Source: an uncultured Alphaproteobacteria bacterium
GTDB taxonomy: Bacteria > Pseudomonadota > Alphaproteobacteria > Methylaequorales > Methylaequoraceae
DNA: 64,000 nucleotides
Assembly: GCA_902617375.1 (NCBI GenBank)
Contig: CACMWI010000003.1
Span: 62,001 to 126,000, forward strand
Reading direction: 5' to 3'
Below the pieces are notes generated by a model that saw only the letters and a list, made by a program, of their open reading frames with translations, searched no databases and had not been told where the DNA came from. The first letter of the stretch is position 1. The number at the start of each line of letters is the position of its first letter. Both the position numbers and the translations under genes were made by a program. Below are positions 33,774-44,166 of this stretch, piece by piece.

Positions 33774-35201
33774 TTAACTCCTCATGCTCGCATGCTTTGC
33801 AACAATATTTTTAGAAATTTTTATAGCTTCAGGTTTCCTTTTAATGGACCAAATCATGTCTTTAGCAAATTTAGTTCTCTGATTGTTGTCAACAATTGGT
33901 TTATGGTAATGTTTCCCCAACTTAAAATTATATTCCTTTTCCTCTAAAAAGTTTATTTTCCACGGTTCATGAATTAGCTGATCTGGTAACATTTTTATTT
34001 CTGGTACCCACTTTCTAATAAAGACTCCATTGGGATCCTGATCATATGATTGTTTAATCACATTATACATTCTAATTGTATTAATTCCTGTTGTACCAGA
34101 CTGCATTTGTAACTGAGGATAATGAATACCTGGTTCATAATCTGTAAAATTATTAGCTAAGAATTTAGAAGTTATCCTCCAATCCAACCACAACTGATAT
34201 GATGCGAATGAAGTAATCATAGCTCTCATTCTAAAATTTAACCAACCTTTGGCCTTTAAAAATCTCAAACATGCATCTAAAAAAGGGAAACCTGTGGCAC
34301 CCTCTTTCCAACTCTTATAAAAAAAAGTATTAAAGCTTTCAGATCTCAGATTATTATATAGTGGATGTAAATTTTCAAATTCAATTCTTGGCTCGTCGTA
34401 TAGTTTTTGAATAAAATGACAGTGCCATGCTAATCTTTTTTTAAATGAATAAATGGATTTTTTTTCTAAAGGGTTTTTATTATTTTCAATTTTACTTATT
34501 ATTGATTTTATAGAAATTGTTCCGAAAGTTATATGAGGACTAAGTCTTGAGCATGAATACTCTGCTGTTATTGGACTTGACATTTTTTGAGAATAATTTT
34601 GATGTCTAGCATTTAAAAATGTGTTTAAACAATTATGTGCCTCATCTTCGCCACCTTTTTGGACACACGCTGAGTAAGGAATAAAGTTTAATTCAACTGA
34701 GTCGTCTTTACAAAAATTGTTATTTTCAATATTTGAGGTCAGTGGACCTGTCATAAATCTCTGCCAATCTTTAGACCATTTTCCTCGAATTCTATTTTTA
34801 AGTTGAATTCCAAATTGATTTTTTTGATACCAATTTATACCCTTTTGATTCAGAAGCGAATCAACATCTTTATCTAATTGTGTGAAATAACTTCCTTTAA
34901 ATATTCTGTTTGAATATATATTGTTTATTTTAAACTTTCCAATGAGGTGATTTAATATTTCGATAGTTTTTCCTTCGTAAAGATTTAGCTTGGTGTTAAA
35001 TTTTTTTTGTAAATTATAATGCAGATTTTCCAAAGAATCTTTCAAGAAACTAAGATGAAACTCACTTGTAGTTTGAAGCTTTAAAAAACCCTCATCAAGA
35101 ATAAAGATTGGGAGACAGACTTGATTATCTAAAGCAGCGAACAATGCTTGATTATCTTCAACTCTAAGGTCATATCTAAACCACATTAAAGAATTTTTCA
35201 T
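33774..35201 (-). CDS. Cryptochrome/photolyase-family protein, divergent FAD domain
   Basis: A 475-residue flavoprotein with the normal order: N-terminal photolyase domain ([15 protein letters not shown]) then FAD domain ([40 protein letters not shown]). The final FAD segment differs from classical CPD photolyase. Where E. coli PhrB has the DGDLAANNGGWQW stretch, this protein has [19 protein letters not shown], so the Asn contacting FAD and the innermost Trp of the electron-transfer chain appear replaced. The group is common in marine bacteria but its activity is uncertain. Repair of UV lesions is plausible, not shown. Confidence 0.85.
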   Translation of the reverse strand: MKNSLMWFRYDLRVEDNQALFAALDNQVCLPIFILDEGFLKLQTTSEFHLSFLKDSLENLHYNLQKKFNTKLNLYEGKTIEILNHLIGKFKINNIYSNRIFKGSYFTQLDKDVDSLLNQKGINWYQKNQFGIQLKNRIRGKWSKDWQRFMTGPLTSNIENNNFCKDDSVELNFIPYSACVQKGGEDEAHNCLNTFLNARHQNYSQKMSSPITAEYSCSRLSPHITFGTISIKSIISKIENNKNPLEKKSIYSFKKRLAWHCHFIQKLYDEPRIEFENLHPLYNNLRSESFNTFFYKSWKEGATGFPFLDACLRFLKAKGWLNFRMRAMITSFASYQLWLDWRITSKFLANNFTDYEPGIHYPQLQMQSGTTGINTIRMYNVIKQSYDQDPNGVFIRKWVPEIKMLPDQLIHEPWKINFLEEKEYNFKLGKHYHKPIVDNNQRTKFAKDMIWSIKRKPEAIKISKNIVAKHASMRS

Positions 35202-35409
35202 ATAATAAATCTTTTAATTATAAACTTAAAATTCAATGAATTTGTATCCTTTACTGTTTAGAAAATGTACCCTACATAAATTTATATAAGAATAGTTATT
35301 GTTGAAGCTCAATTAATGACAATACTTAGCATCATTTTTTTTTGAAGATGTTATTTCTGAAAAAGAAACAAAGCTTATTAATATTTCTAATTTTTTTTAA
35401 ACGTGTTGT

Positions 35410-35736
35410 TTATTTTAAGCCACACTTTTGAAGATTTTTATTGATATATCTTTGACCTTGTTCTTTTATTTTAAAATTATGTTCATCTAACTTGGATTGA
35501 GTTTCATTCTCTGAAAAATAGTCGACCTTATACTTTCCAAGAAAACTTTTTTGAAGTTTTTTAAGTTTCTCATACTTAATCATTTCACCTGCAATTTTGC
35601 TTTTTTCACTAGCCAACTTAAGCAAAGTGATGCAACCAAGGTCTTTTTCTTCTTGTGATTTTGCTTTTAGAGTGATCTCAGCTTTTAATATATAACAAAC
35701 TAATAAGACAGGTAATATTAGTAATAATTGCTTCAT
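35410..35736 (-). CDS. Secreted hypothetical protein
   Basis: A 108-residue protein with a signal peptide (MKQLLLILPVLLVCYILKA). The mature part is a charged helical domain with two Cys (LGCITLLKLAS and LQKCGLK). No family recognised. It is a single gene read leftward in a low-density region; upstream of it is the unexplained 35.74-35.98 kb segment. Confidence 0.65.
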   Translation of the reverse strand: MKQLLLILPVLLVCYILKAEITLKAKSQEEKDLGCITLLKLASEKSKIAGEMIKYEKLKKLQKSFLGKYKVDYFSENETQSKLDEHNFKIKEQGQRYINKNLQKCGLK

Positions 35737-35985
35737 AAAAAAAACCTAAGCATTTTGGAGGTAAAATCAATCAAAACTTGTCATGAACTAAAATCAAAGT
35801 TCTTGAAATATAGTTTGGCTAATTTGTCCTTCAATATCCGCAATGACAAACCAAATAACTCTTGCTTTACAAATTGAATAGTTATAATCTTTAACAATCG
35901 TTCAACCATTATGGTCGGAAGTAGGTTTGAAACCGAAGGAACGCATCCCTCTGTCTCTTTCCACGCCGATAACAATTGAAAGAGA
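35737..35985. other. Intergenic region with an atypical, less AT-rich core
   Basis: The part from about 35905 to 35975 is richer in G and C than any other spacer in the window and contains the small hairpin GGTTTGAAACC (about 35929-35939). A 70-codon frame read leftward (35781-35993) overlaps the next gene's start and looks accidental. A neighbouring leftward frame gives protein-like text interrupted by TGA. It may be a leader of the ATP-grasp gene, a small RNA or a gene remnant; I cannot decide. Confidence 0.35.
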
Positions 35986-37392
35986 ATGTACAACGAAGTT
36001 TATAAAAATTCAAAGGTAAGAAAATTCTATAACCAAATATATGATTGGGCTAAATCTTTGCCAGAAAATGTAATTGTAAAAAAAAAAAATGAAGCTGAAA
36101 ATCTTTTTAAAAAGATAGGTATTACATTTTCTGTATATAACAACTTTGATTCTACTGAGCGCTTAATTCCATTTGATATGTTTCCAAGAATAATCTCTTC
36201 AACAGAATGGAAAAAAATTAAAAAAGGAGTTATTCAAAGAGCATTAGCAGTTAATGCTTTTTTAAATGATATTTATAATTCTGGTGAAATTATAAAAGCT
36301 AAGTTAATACCAGAGAATTTAATTTATCAAAATCCTGCGTATGAAATAAAAATGATTGGTTTTAAGGTTCCTAATAGAATTTACAGTCCAATCATTGGAT
36401 CTGACATTGTGAGAATTAACGAAAAAACTTTTAAAGTTTTGGAGGATAATTGTCGAACTCCATCTGGAGTTTCATATATGATTGAAAATAGAGAAATAAT
36501 GATGAGAATGTTTCCAGAATTATTTGAAAAATTAAAAATTGAAACTGTAGAAAACTACCCAAATTATTTGTTAGACGCTCTGAAAAGTCTAGCTCCAAAA
36601 AAATGTAATAAAGAACCAAAGGTTGTAATACTTACTCCTGGTTCTTTAAATAGTGCATATTATGAGCATAGTTTTCTAGCTGACCTTATGGGAGTTGAAT
36701 TGGTTCAAGGAAATGATCTTTTCGTTGACGAATCCATAACCTATATGAAAACAACGAGGGGACCAGAGAAAGTTGATATAATTTATAGAAGAATTGATGA
36801 TAGATTTATTGACCCAATTACTTTTGATAGTTCCTCACTTATAGGAATTCCTGGCTTATTTGATTCATATAAGTCTGGTAATGTAAATATTTGTTCAGCT
36901 CCAGGTTCAGGTATTGCTGATGATAAAGCTATTTATTCTTACATACCTGAGATAATTAAATTTTACTTAGGAGAAGAACCAATATTGGAAAATGTAAAGA
37001 CTTGGAGATGCTGTGAAGAAGATGCAAAAAAATACGTATTAAACAATTTAAGTAAATTAGTTGTTAAAGAAGTCCATGGCTCTGGAGGTTATGGTTTATT
37101 GATTGGAAGTAAATCGTCAAAAAAAGAAATTGAAATTTTTCGAAAAAAAATCCTTTTAAATCCAGCAAACTATATAGCCCAACCCATACTTGAATTATCC
37201 TCAGTTCCAATCTTTGATAAAAAAAAATTGTCTCCAAGACACGTTGATCTTAGACCATTTTGTTTGGTTGGAGCAAATAAAACAAAATTAGTAGATGGTG
37301 GATTAACAAGGGTTGCTTTAAATAAGGGTTCATTAGTGGTTAATTCTTCTCAAGGTGGAGGAGTAAAGGATACATGGATACTTAATGAATAG
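35986..37392 (+). CDS. Circularly permuted ATP-grasp protein (type 2)
   Basis: A 468-residue protein of the CP_ATPgrasp_2 family. Recognisable blocks are EDNCRTPSGVSYMIENR, LTPGSLNSAYYEHSFLA, and VVKEVHGSGGYGLLIG (nucleotide-binding). The family is nearly always encoded with Alpha-E and transglutaminase-like proteins, as here, and is suspected of making a peptide-like bond, but the product is unknown. The next gene begins 5 nt after its stop. It starts at ATG 35986. Confidence 0.93.
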   Translation: MYNEVYKNSKVRKFYNQIYDWAKSLPENVIVKKKNEAENLFKKIGITFSVYNNFDSTERLIPFDMFPRIISSTEWKKIKKGVIQRALAVNAFLNDIYNSGEIIKAKLIPENLIYQNPAYEIKMIGFKVPNRIYSPIIGSDIVRINEKTFKVLEDNCRTPSGVSYMIENREIMMRMFPELFEKLKIETVENYPNYLLDALKSLAPKKCNKEPKVVILTPGSLNSAYYEHSFLADLMGVELVQGNDLFVDESITYMKTTRGPEKVDIIYRRIDDRFIDPITFDSSSLIGIPGLFDSYKSGNVNICSAPGSGIADDKAIYSYIPEIIKFYLGEEPILENVKTWRCCEEDAKKYVLNNLSKLVVKEVHGSGGYGLLIGSKSSKKEIEIFRKKILLNPANYIAQPILELSSVPIFDKKKLSPRHVDLRPFCLVGANKTKLVDGGLTRVALNKGSLVVNSSQGGGVKDTWILNE

Positions 37393-37397
37393 TTAAT

Positions 37398-38357
37398 ATG
37401 CTAAGTAGAACTGCAGAAAATTTATTTTGGTCAGCAAGATATATAGAACGAGCCGATTCTTTAGCTAGACTTTTAGAGGTTGGATACAGAATTTCTTTGA
37501 TTCCAAATACTGAAAGAGGTTATACAAATGAATGGGAATCAATTCTTGAAACGTCAGGAATAAAAAATGAATATTTAAAAAAATATAAAACAATTTCTAA
37601 AGAGAAAATTATTTTCTTTCTTCTTTTTGACCCAGAAAACTCTTCTTCAGTAAAAAACTGTATAAAAACAGCTAGGGAAAATATAAGGATGGTCAGAACT
37701 GCTGTCACTTTGGAGGTTTGGAATGCAATCAACTCATCATACCATGAACTTGATAAAAATTTAAAAGATACAAAAAACATCCTAAAAGAATTGCCTGAAA
37801 TTATTGAATGGATTAAAAAACAAGTAAATTTAATCAGAGGCACAATACTTAACACACAGCTTATTAATGATGGTTACGATTTTTTAATCTTAGGAACTTA
37901 TTTTGAGAGAGCAGATTTCACTGCAAGAATTATTAATGTTAAATATTTTATTTTACTTCCAAGTATAAATTATGTTGGAAGTGATATTGACAATTTTCAA
38001 TGGAGTTTGATGTTAAGGTCAATTTCATCATTCAGGGCATTTAAATGGGCATATGGAGGACAAGAAATTACATACACTAAAATCATAGATTTTTTAATTT
38101 TGAATATGACTTGCCCGAGATCTCTAATTTTTTCAATTGAAAAAATTAATCATCATTTAGGAAGGTTATCAAAATTTTATAAACAAACCTCTACTTCAAA
38201 TAAAAAAATGGCACTTATGTATAAAAAAATAAAAAATTTAAACGCTAATAAAATTACGGAAATTGGTTTACATGAGTTTTTAAAATCCTTTATTGAAGAA
38301 ATAAATCTTGTATATAAAAAATTTGAACAAAAATACTTTTTCGGTTCGGAAACATGA
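37398..38357 (+). CDS. Alpha-E domain protein
   Basis: A 319-residue all-alpha protein. The N-terminus MLSRTAENLFWSARYIERAD is the Alpha-E signature, with a second conserved block LGTYFERADFTARIINVKY near residue 165. Alpha-E proteins accompany circularly permuted ATP-grasp and transglutaminase genes and are proposed to form part of a biosynthetic or peptide-modifying complex. The start of the transglutaminase gene overlaps its last 4 nt (ATGA). Confidence 0.93.
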   Translation: MLSRTAENLFWSARYIERADSLARLLEVGYRISLIPNTERGYTNEWESILETSGIKNEYLKKYKTISKEKIIFFLLFDPENSSSVKNCIKTARENIRMVRTAVTLEVWNAINSSYHELDKNLKDTKNILKELPEIIEWIKKQVNLIRGTILNTQLINDGYDFLILGTYFERADFTARIINVKYFILLPSINYVGSDIDNFQWSLMLRSISSFRAFKWAYGGQEITYTKIIDFLILNMTCPRSLIFSIEKINHHLGRLSKFYKQTSTSNKKMALMYKKIKNLNANKITEIGLHEFLKSFIEEINLVYKKFEQKYFFGSET

Positions 38358-39163
38358 AAATTAAAATCACTCACTCTACAACTTATAAATATAATTCAAC
38401 AGTTCCAAGGCTTATTCAATGTTTAAAACTTTATCCATCAGTATGCGATAATCAAGAAATTATTGAATGGAAAACGTTTTCAAGTAATGGAAAGATATTA
38501 GAATCACACACTGATGCACTAGGACATAGAATTCAAAATATTTTTATTAATAATTTCCATGGACGACTTAAAATTACCTCTAAAGGGATATTAAAGACAA
38601 AAGATTTTTCAGGTGTTGTAAAAGGGTTGAAAGAAAAAGTTAATCCGCTTTGTTTTCTGAGAGAAACAGACTTGACACGGCCATGTAAAAATATTGAGAA
38701 AATTTCGAAAAATGCGAAAAAAAATAACACAAACCAAATAGAATTTGCTCATAAGTTAAATTTAATAGTCTCAAACTCTATTAATTACACAAGTGGATCA
38801 ACGACGACCTCTACAAGTTCAAAGGAAGCTTTGAGGCAAAAAAAAGGTGTATGTCAGGATTTTGCTCACATACTTATTAGTGCAGCAAGGTTTAACCAAC
38901 TCCCCGCAAGATATGTAAATGGTTTTTTACTTGAAGAAACAGTTTCAGGTGTGAATACTACTCATGCATGGGTCGAAATTTTTATAAATAATTTAGGTTG
39001 GGTAGCATTTGATCCATCTCATAAAAAATGTATCGATGATAAATACATTAGAATAAGTACTGGCTTTGATTTTGAAGATGCTTCAATAATAAAAGGTGTT
39101 AAAAATAATTATAATGGAGATGAATTTTTAGACACAAAAGTGAATATAGAAAGTTGTCAGTAA
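38354..39163 (+). CDS. Transglutaminase-like cysteine peptidase
   Basis: A 269-residue protein with a bacterial transglutaminase N-terminal domain (MKIKITHSTTYKYNSTVPRL) and a transglutaminase core. The catalytic triad is visible: Cys in QKKGVCQDFAHIL, His in TTHAWVEIFI and Asp in WVAFDPSHKK. It is the third gene of the ATP-grasp/Alpha-E/transglutaminase operon. It may cut or join amide bonds in the product of its partners. Confidence 0.94.
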   Translation: MKIKITHSTTYKYNSTVPRLIQCLKLYPSVCDNQEIIEWKTFSSNGKILESHTDALGHRIQNIFINNFHGRLKITSKGILKTKDFSGVVKGLKEKVNPLCFLRETDLTRPCKNIEKISKNAKKNNTNQIEFAHKLNLIVSNSINYTSGSTTTSTSSKEALRQKKGVCQDFAHILISAARFNQLPARYVNGFLLEETVSGVNTTHAWVEIFINNLGWVAFDPSHKKCIDDKYIRISTGFDFEDASIIKGVKNNYNGDEFLDTKVNIESCQ

Positions 39164-39188
39164 ATTTTTATCTACTTACTTAAATTAA

Positions 39189-39266
39189 TGGGGTGGCTGA
39201 GGGGATTTGAACCCCCGACATCCGGTACCACAAACCGACGCTCTAACCAACTGAGCTACAGCCACC
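39189..39266 (-). tRNA. tRNA-His (GTG)
   Basis: Reverse-strand cloverleaf with the histidine-specific extra G(-1) at 39266 opposite C73, acceptor GTGGCTG/CAGCCAC and encoded CCA. Anticodon stem TCGGT/ACCGG has loop TTGTGGT with anticodon GTG at 39231-39229. Confidence 0.96.
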
Positions 39267-39457
39267 AGAAAAATTTTTACTTACCTAAATTCACTATCAA
39301 AAAACCGTAAATGCTTAACTTATAAAAACCTAGATAAAAATTCAATAAATAAAAAAGTGAATATTATAAGTTAAATTTATTGAAACAAATAGTGGACCAA
39401 TTAGAAAAAAAAACAAGTAAAGAGTCTAGAATATTTCTCTTTTTTTAAAATTAGATA

Positions 39458-39793
39458 TTATGATTTTCGGAATTCCGATTCCAAAGCATCACTTACAAAT
39501 TCTCCTGCAGCATCAAAGGCTTCCATTGGATCTCCATCGGGATTTTCCTTTACAAATGAATTGTAACCATTAATTGCTGCATTAGCTAATAAATCACAAA
39601 AATCTAATGGACAACCAGCATCCATCATAACGTTTTTGGCAGCATCAATTGCTTTAGAAAATGCATGAATCTGTTTGGAACCTCCATTAATTTGAGCTCT
39701 ATATATTTCTAATGCAACATCCCCAGCGTGCTCAGCCAAGTCTTCTATAGACTTGGAAAAATCTTCACCAACTGGCTCTATATTTTCTACCAT
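39458..39793 (-). CDS. Small acidic helical protein, unknown
   Basis: A 111-residue soluble, strongly acidic, helical protein. It has no signal peptide or membrane span. Two Cys lie close together (AGCPLDFCDLL), followed by ANAAINGYNSFVKENPDGD. No family is recognised. It stands alone between tRNA-His and the aminotransferase gene and reads leftward, with 162 nt separating it from the divergent aminotransferase start. Confidence 0.6.
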   Translation of the reverse strand: MVENIEPVGEDFSKSIEDLAEHAGDVALEIYRAQINGGSKQIHAFSKAIDAAKNVMMDAGCPLDFCDLLANAAINGYNSFVKENPDGDPMEAFDAAGEFVSDALESEFRKS

Positions 39794-39955
39794 GCATATT
39801 CCTTAAGATGGTAATAGTAAATGGTTATATTTACTACTCAATTTAATACTAACTTTAAAATTTAGTATTACAAATTATTTTGACAAATTTGAATTATACA
39901 CCTCAGAATTCTTATGTGATTTGCATAAATGTAATAATCTATATATATTCTCTTA

Positions 39956-41125
39956 ATGGATGGACTAAACAAATCTATGTATGACATTGGAAGTGATAGC
40001 GCGTTTGCTATACTTGCAAGAAGTCAGGAACTAGAAAAAAAAGGAAATAATGTTATCAATCTTGGCATTGGTCAACCAGACTTTCCAACGCCTCAAAATG
40101 TTGTAGAAGCAGCTATTAAAGCTCTAAGAGATGGACACCATGGTTATACATCATCTAATGGAATTAAAGAATTAAGATCAGCAGTAGCAGATGATTTTTA
40201 TAAGAGAAATAATGTTGAGATAAACCCGGAAAATATTTTAATCACGCCAGGAGGCAAATCTGTTATTTTTTTCACCCTCTTAATGTTTGGTGAACCCGGT
40301 GCAGAAATAATTACCCCAGATCCTGGATTTATAGCATACAAATCTATGATAGATTATACTGGTGCAACAGCTATTCCACTTCCACACAGAATGGAAAACA
40401 ATTTTTCGTTTGATGCAGAAGAGCTTCTTTCATTAATTAACAACAAAACAAAACTCATTATCTTAAATTCTCCTGCAAATCCTACTGGTGGTGTTGTTTC
40501 TAAAGTTGAATTAAAAAAATTAGCAGAAGGTCTTTTAAAATTTCCAAAAGTCTTTGTACTTTCAGATGAGATTTACAGTAGAATTTTATTTGATAATCAT
40601 AAACATCTTTCACCTCTTCATTTTAGAGAAATAAGAGACAGAGTTATTGTACTTGACGGGTGGTCCAAAACTTATTCTATGACAGGTTGGAGACTTGGTT
40701 ACGGAATTTATCCAAAAGAAATATTTGGTTTTGCGGAAAAATTAGCAATAAATTCTCATTCTTGTGTAAATTCAGCAGCACAATTTGCAGGGATCGAGGC
40801 GTTAAAAGGTGATCAAAGACCTGTAGATGATATGATTATTGAATTTAATCAAAGAAGAAATTTTTTAGTAAGTGAATTAAACAAAATTGAGAATGTTCAT
40901 TGCAAACAACCAGGAGGTGCATTTTATGTGTTTCCAAAAGTAAAAAAAGAAAATATGAATTCAGTTGAAATTTCTAAGTATTTACTCGAAAAAAAATTCA
41001 TAGCTACTGTTCCAGGCTCCTCATTTGGAAAAAATGGTGAGGGGTTTTTAAGAGTTTCTTATGCAAGTACTCTAAAAAATTTAGAAAAATTTATTGTTTG
41101 TCTAAAAGATTTTGTGAATGAGTAG
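39956..41125 (+). CDS. Class I pyridoxal-phosphate aminotransferase
   Basis: A 389-residue aspartate/aromatic-type aminotransferase. The PLP-binding Lys is in DGWSKTYSMTGWRLGY, with NSPANPTGG and the cofactor Arg in LRVSYA near the C-terminus. The amino-acid specificity cannot be set from the sequence; aspartate or alanine aminotransferase are the usual options in this branch. It lies upstream of glnB-glnA in the same direction but is separated by about 110 nt that hold a sigma-54-type promoter. Confidence 0.92.
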   Translation: MDGLNKSMYDIGSDSAFAILARSQELEKKGNNVINLGIGQPDFPTPQNVVEAAIKALRDGHHGYTSSNGIKELRSAVADDFYKRNNVEINPENILITPGGKSVIFFTLLMFGEPGAEIITPDPGFIAYKSMIDYTGATAIPLPHRMENNFSFDAEELLSLINNKTKLIILNSPANPTGGVVSKVELKKLAEGLLKFPKVFVLSDEIYSRILFDNHKHLSPLHFREIRDRVIVLDGWSKTYSMTGWRLGYGIYPKEIFGFAEKLAINSHSCVNSAAQFAGIEALKGDQRPVDDMIIEFNQRRNFLVSELNKIENVHCKQPGGAFYVFPKVKKENMNSVEISKYLLEKKFIATVPGSSFGKNGEGFLRVSYASTLKNLEKFIVCLKDFVNE

Positions 41126-41209
41126 AAATTAAACTTTTTTATGATTAAAATTTAAGCAATCCGGATTAAACTAAAATTGAACGCCAGGAAACAGAGCGAT
41201 TTTTCATAG

Positions 41210-41577
<368 letters not shown>

Positions 41578-41612
41578 ACTAACCCTATTATAAATAACCA
41601 TTTGGAGAAAAA

Positions 41613-43022
41613 ATGAGCGACATATCAAAAGTAATGAAAATGATTAAAGATAAAGAGGTCAAATTCGTTGATCTTAGATTCACTGACACAAAAGGAAAAT
41701 GGCAACATACTGCTCAAACAGTTGAAACTATTAATGAAGATACATTCAAAGACGGAATAATGTTCGATGGATCTTCTATTGCAGGATGGAAAAGTATTGA
41801 TAAAGCTGATATGATTTTAAAACCAGATCCATCAACGGCCGTTATGGACCCATTTACAGCTCAGCCACAACTTGTTCTTTTTTGCGATGTAATCGAACCA
41901 GACGACGGAAAGCCGTATGAATTAGACCCAAGAAGTACCGGAAAAAAAGCGGAAGAATATTTAAAAGAATCTGGTATTGGTGATACCGCATTTTTTGGTC
42001 CAGAAGCTGAATTTTTTATCTTTGACGATGTAAAATGGGCAACTAATCAAGAATATACTTTTTACAGCATTGATTCAGAAGAAGGGGCATATAATACTGG
42101 AACCGAAATGGAAGGTGGAAATATGGGGCATAGACCAAAAGACAAAGGTGGATATTTTCCTGTTCCTCCTGTAGACTCGGCTACAGATATCAGGGCAGAA
42201 ATGGTGTCTACGATGTCAGAAATGGGTTTAGAGATGGAAAAACATCATCACGAAGTTGCACCTTCTCAACACGAGTTAGGAATGAAATTCGGACCATTAA
42301 TAAAAAGTGCTGACGATTTACAAAAATATAAATATTGTGTTCATATGGTTGCTCAAGCTTATGGCAAAACAGCAACATTTATGCCTAAACCTGTATACAA
42401 TGATAATGGCTCAGGTATGCATGTACACCAATCGGTTTGGAAAGGTAACAAATCAGTATTTGCAGGCAATGGATATAATGGATTATCGGACGAATGTCTA
42501 TACTACATCGGTGGAATAATAAAGCATGCAAAGGCCATTAATGCATTTTCCAATGCGACAACTAATAGTTACAAAAGACTCATACCTGGTTTCGAAGCAC
42601 CTGTACTATTGGCTTATTCATTTAGAAACAGATCAGCTGCCTGCAGAGTTCCTTATGTGAGTAGTCCAAAAGCAGCAAGATTTGAAGTTAGATTTGGCGA
42701 TGCATCTGGTAACCCTTATTTTACATTTGCTTCAATGTTAATGGCTGGTATAGACGGAATTAAAAATAAAATTCATCCTGGTGACGCTATGGATAAGGAT
42801 CTTTACGCCTTATCTGAGGAAGAACTTAAAGGTGTTCCTACTGTATGCGGTAGCCTTCGAGAAGCTCTTGACGCTCTAGATAAAGATCGAGATTTCTTAA
42901 AAGCTGGGAACGTTTTTACTGATAACTTAATTGATTCATATATTGCTTTAAAAATGGATGAAGTTTTACAATTTGAACATACGCCTCATCCAGTTGAATT
43001 TAAAATGTACTATTCAGTGTAG
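41613..43022 (+). CDS. glnA: Glutamine synthetase, type I
   Basis: Dodecameric enzyme for ammonia assimilation, making glutamine from glutamate, ammonia and ATP. Visible motifs include [20 protein letters not shown], the metal-site region [15 protein letters not shown], and [10 protein letters not shown]. The adenylylation Tyr appears to be conserved ([13 protein letters not shown]). Length 469 aa fits GSI-beta. GGAG lies 5 nt before the ATG. It is read with glnB from the nitrogen-type promoter. Confidence 0.98.
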   Translation: MSDISKVMKMIKDKEVKFVDLRFTDTKGKWQHTAQTVETINEDTFKDGIMFDGSSIAGWKSIDKADMILKPDPSTAVMDPFTAQPQLVLFCDVIEPDDGKPYELDPRSTGKKAEEYLKESGIGDTAFFGPEAEFFIFDDVKWATNQEYTFYSIDSEEGAYNTGTEMEGGNMGHRPKDKGGYFPVPPVDSATDIRAEMVSTMSEMGLEMEKHHHEVAPSQHELGMKFGPLIKSADDLQKYKYCVHMVAQAYGKTATFMPKPVYNDNGSGMHVHQSVWKGNKSVFAGNGYNGLSDECLYYIGGIIKHAKAINAFSNATTNSYKRLIPGFEAPVLLAYSFRNRSAACRVPYVSSPKAARFEVRFGDASGNPYFTFASMLMAGIDGIKNKIHPGDAMDKDLYALSEEELKGVPTVCGSLREALDALDKDRDFLKAGNVFTDNLIDSYIALKMDEVLQFEHTPHPVEFKMYYSV

Positions 43023-43023
43023 A

Positions 43024-43575
43024 TTATTTGATAAGACTTGATAAAATTTTGAAATGCTTGTTTTTTGAATCTCTTAGAAGTTCAAACAACATCATTTCAA
43101 AAGTTATAACTTGAATTCCTTTGCTAATCATGCGCTTTATCGCATATTCTTTATCGTAGTTTTTTCTCGAGCCAACGGCTTCTGAAATTATGAAAACTTC
43201 ACGCCCTTTTTCTTTTAAATCCATAGCAGTTTGTAAAACACAAATATGCGTTTCAATGCCAATCAAAATTACTTGTTTAGTTTTTAAAATTTTACTTGCA
43301 TTACATTGTTCTGAATTATTTGGGAAACATGAAAAAGAGGTTTTTTCAAATTTATAAGCTTTATAAGATAATAACTTCTCAAGTACTTTATCAATTGTAC
43401 AGCCAAGTCCTTTTGGATACTGTTCAGAATAAAAAATAGGAACATCAAGAGTGTAAAAAACTTCTAAGCAATCTAAAATTGAATTTTCTAGAGGTTGGGC
43501 TTCTGAAATTTTAGGGAAAAGTTTTGTTTGAACGTCTATAAGTAGGAGTGAGCAATTGGAAGAATCAATCAACAT
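43024..43575 (-). CDS. Isochorismatase-like cysteine hydrolase (YcaC-type)
   Basis: A 183-residue hydrolase of the isochorismatase superfamily. The catalytic Asp is in LLLIDVQTKLF, the Lys in KFEKTSFSCF, and the Cys in GIETHICVLQTA. The sequence resembles YcaC/nicotinamidase-related hydrolases with no defined substrate. Its start overlaps the end of the glutathione peroxidase gene by one base, so the two are co-transcribed. It converges on glnA with a 1-nt gap. Confidence 0.9.
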   Translation of the reverse strand: MLIDSSNCSLLLIDVQTKLFPKISEAQPLENSILDCLEVFYTLDVPIFYSEQYPKGLGCTIDKVLEKLLSYKAYKFEKTSFSCFPNNSEQCNASKILKTKQVILIGIETHICVLQTAMDLKEKGREVFIISEAVGSRKNYDKEYAIKRMISKGIQVITFEMMLFELLRDSKNKHFKILSSLIK

Positions 43576-44111
43576 TATTCATATAAAGCAGTCTCTATTT
43601 GATTAACTAAACCTTCGGATGTTGGACTCGTCATTGATGAAAACCAGTTGATGATTTTACCATCTTTTCCAATGAGATATTTATGAAAATTCCATCTAGG
43701 TTGACCAATAACCGAAACATTAGATTTTATCCATTTATAGACTGGATGCGCATTTTCCCCACGAATCGGTTGTATTGAGGACATTGGGAATTCAACACCA
43801 AATCTTATCTCACAAAATTCTTTCACATCGCTTTCTTTAGATAGTTCTTGATTAAAATCGTTCGTTGGCACACCTAAAACAACTAGACCATCCTCTTTAT
43901 ATCTGTCATAAATTTTCTGAAGTCCTGCATATTGGGGCGTGAATCCGCATTTAGATGCAGTATTGACTAACAGTACCACTTTACTTTTATAATCAGATAG
44001 GTTTATTGTCTCTCCAGAAATAGATTCGATAGTGAAGTCATGTAAAACTTTTTCAGAAGCATTAGAATAAGACATAAATAAAGAAATAAAAATAAAGCCT
44101 AATAATTTCAT
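43575..44111 (-). CDS. Periplasmic glutathione peroxidase
   Basis: Thiol peroxidase of 178 residues with an N-terminal signal peptide (MKLLGFIFISLFMSYSNA). The peroxidatic Cys replaces selenocysteine in NTASKCGFTPQY, and the Gln (PTNDFNQE) and Trp (RWNFHKYLI) partners are present. It would protect the periplasm from peroxides. The one-base overlap with the hydrolase gene couples them. Confidence 0.93.
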   Translation of the reverse strand: MKLLGFIFISLFMSYSNASEKVLHDFTIESISGETINLSDYKSKVVLLVNTASKCGFTPQYAGLQKIYDRYKEDGLVVLGVPTNDFNQELSKESDVKEFCEIRFGVEFPMSSIQPIRGENAHPVYKWIKSNVSVIGQPRWNFHKYLIGKDGKIINWFSSMTSPTSEGLVNQIETALYE

Positions 44112-44166
44112 ATTATTAATTTAATAATAAATATTGAAAATAAAAGAAAAATTTTTATTATTAAAT

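Noticed and set aside
35929-35939. GGTTTGAAACC read as a tRNA or tmRNA T-arm
   Set aside because: No matching acceptor stem or other arms could be folded on either strand.
35781-35993. 70-codon leftward frame overlapping the ATP-grasp gene start
   Set aside because: No ribosome binding site, overlaps a solid gene, and the frame is not protein-like at its start; treated as part of an unexplained spacer.
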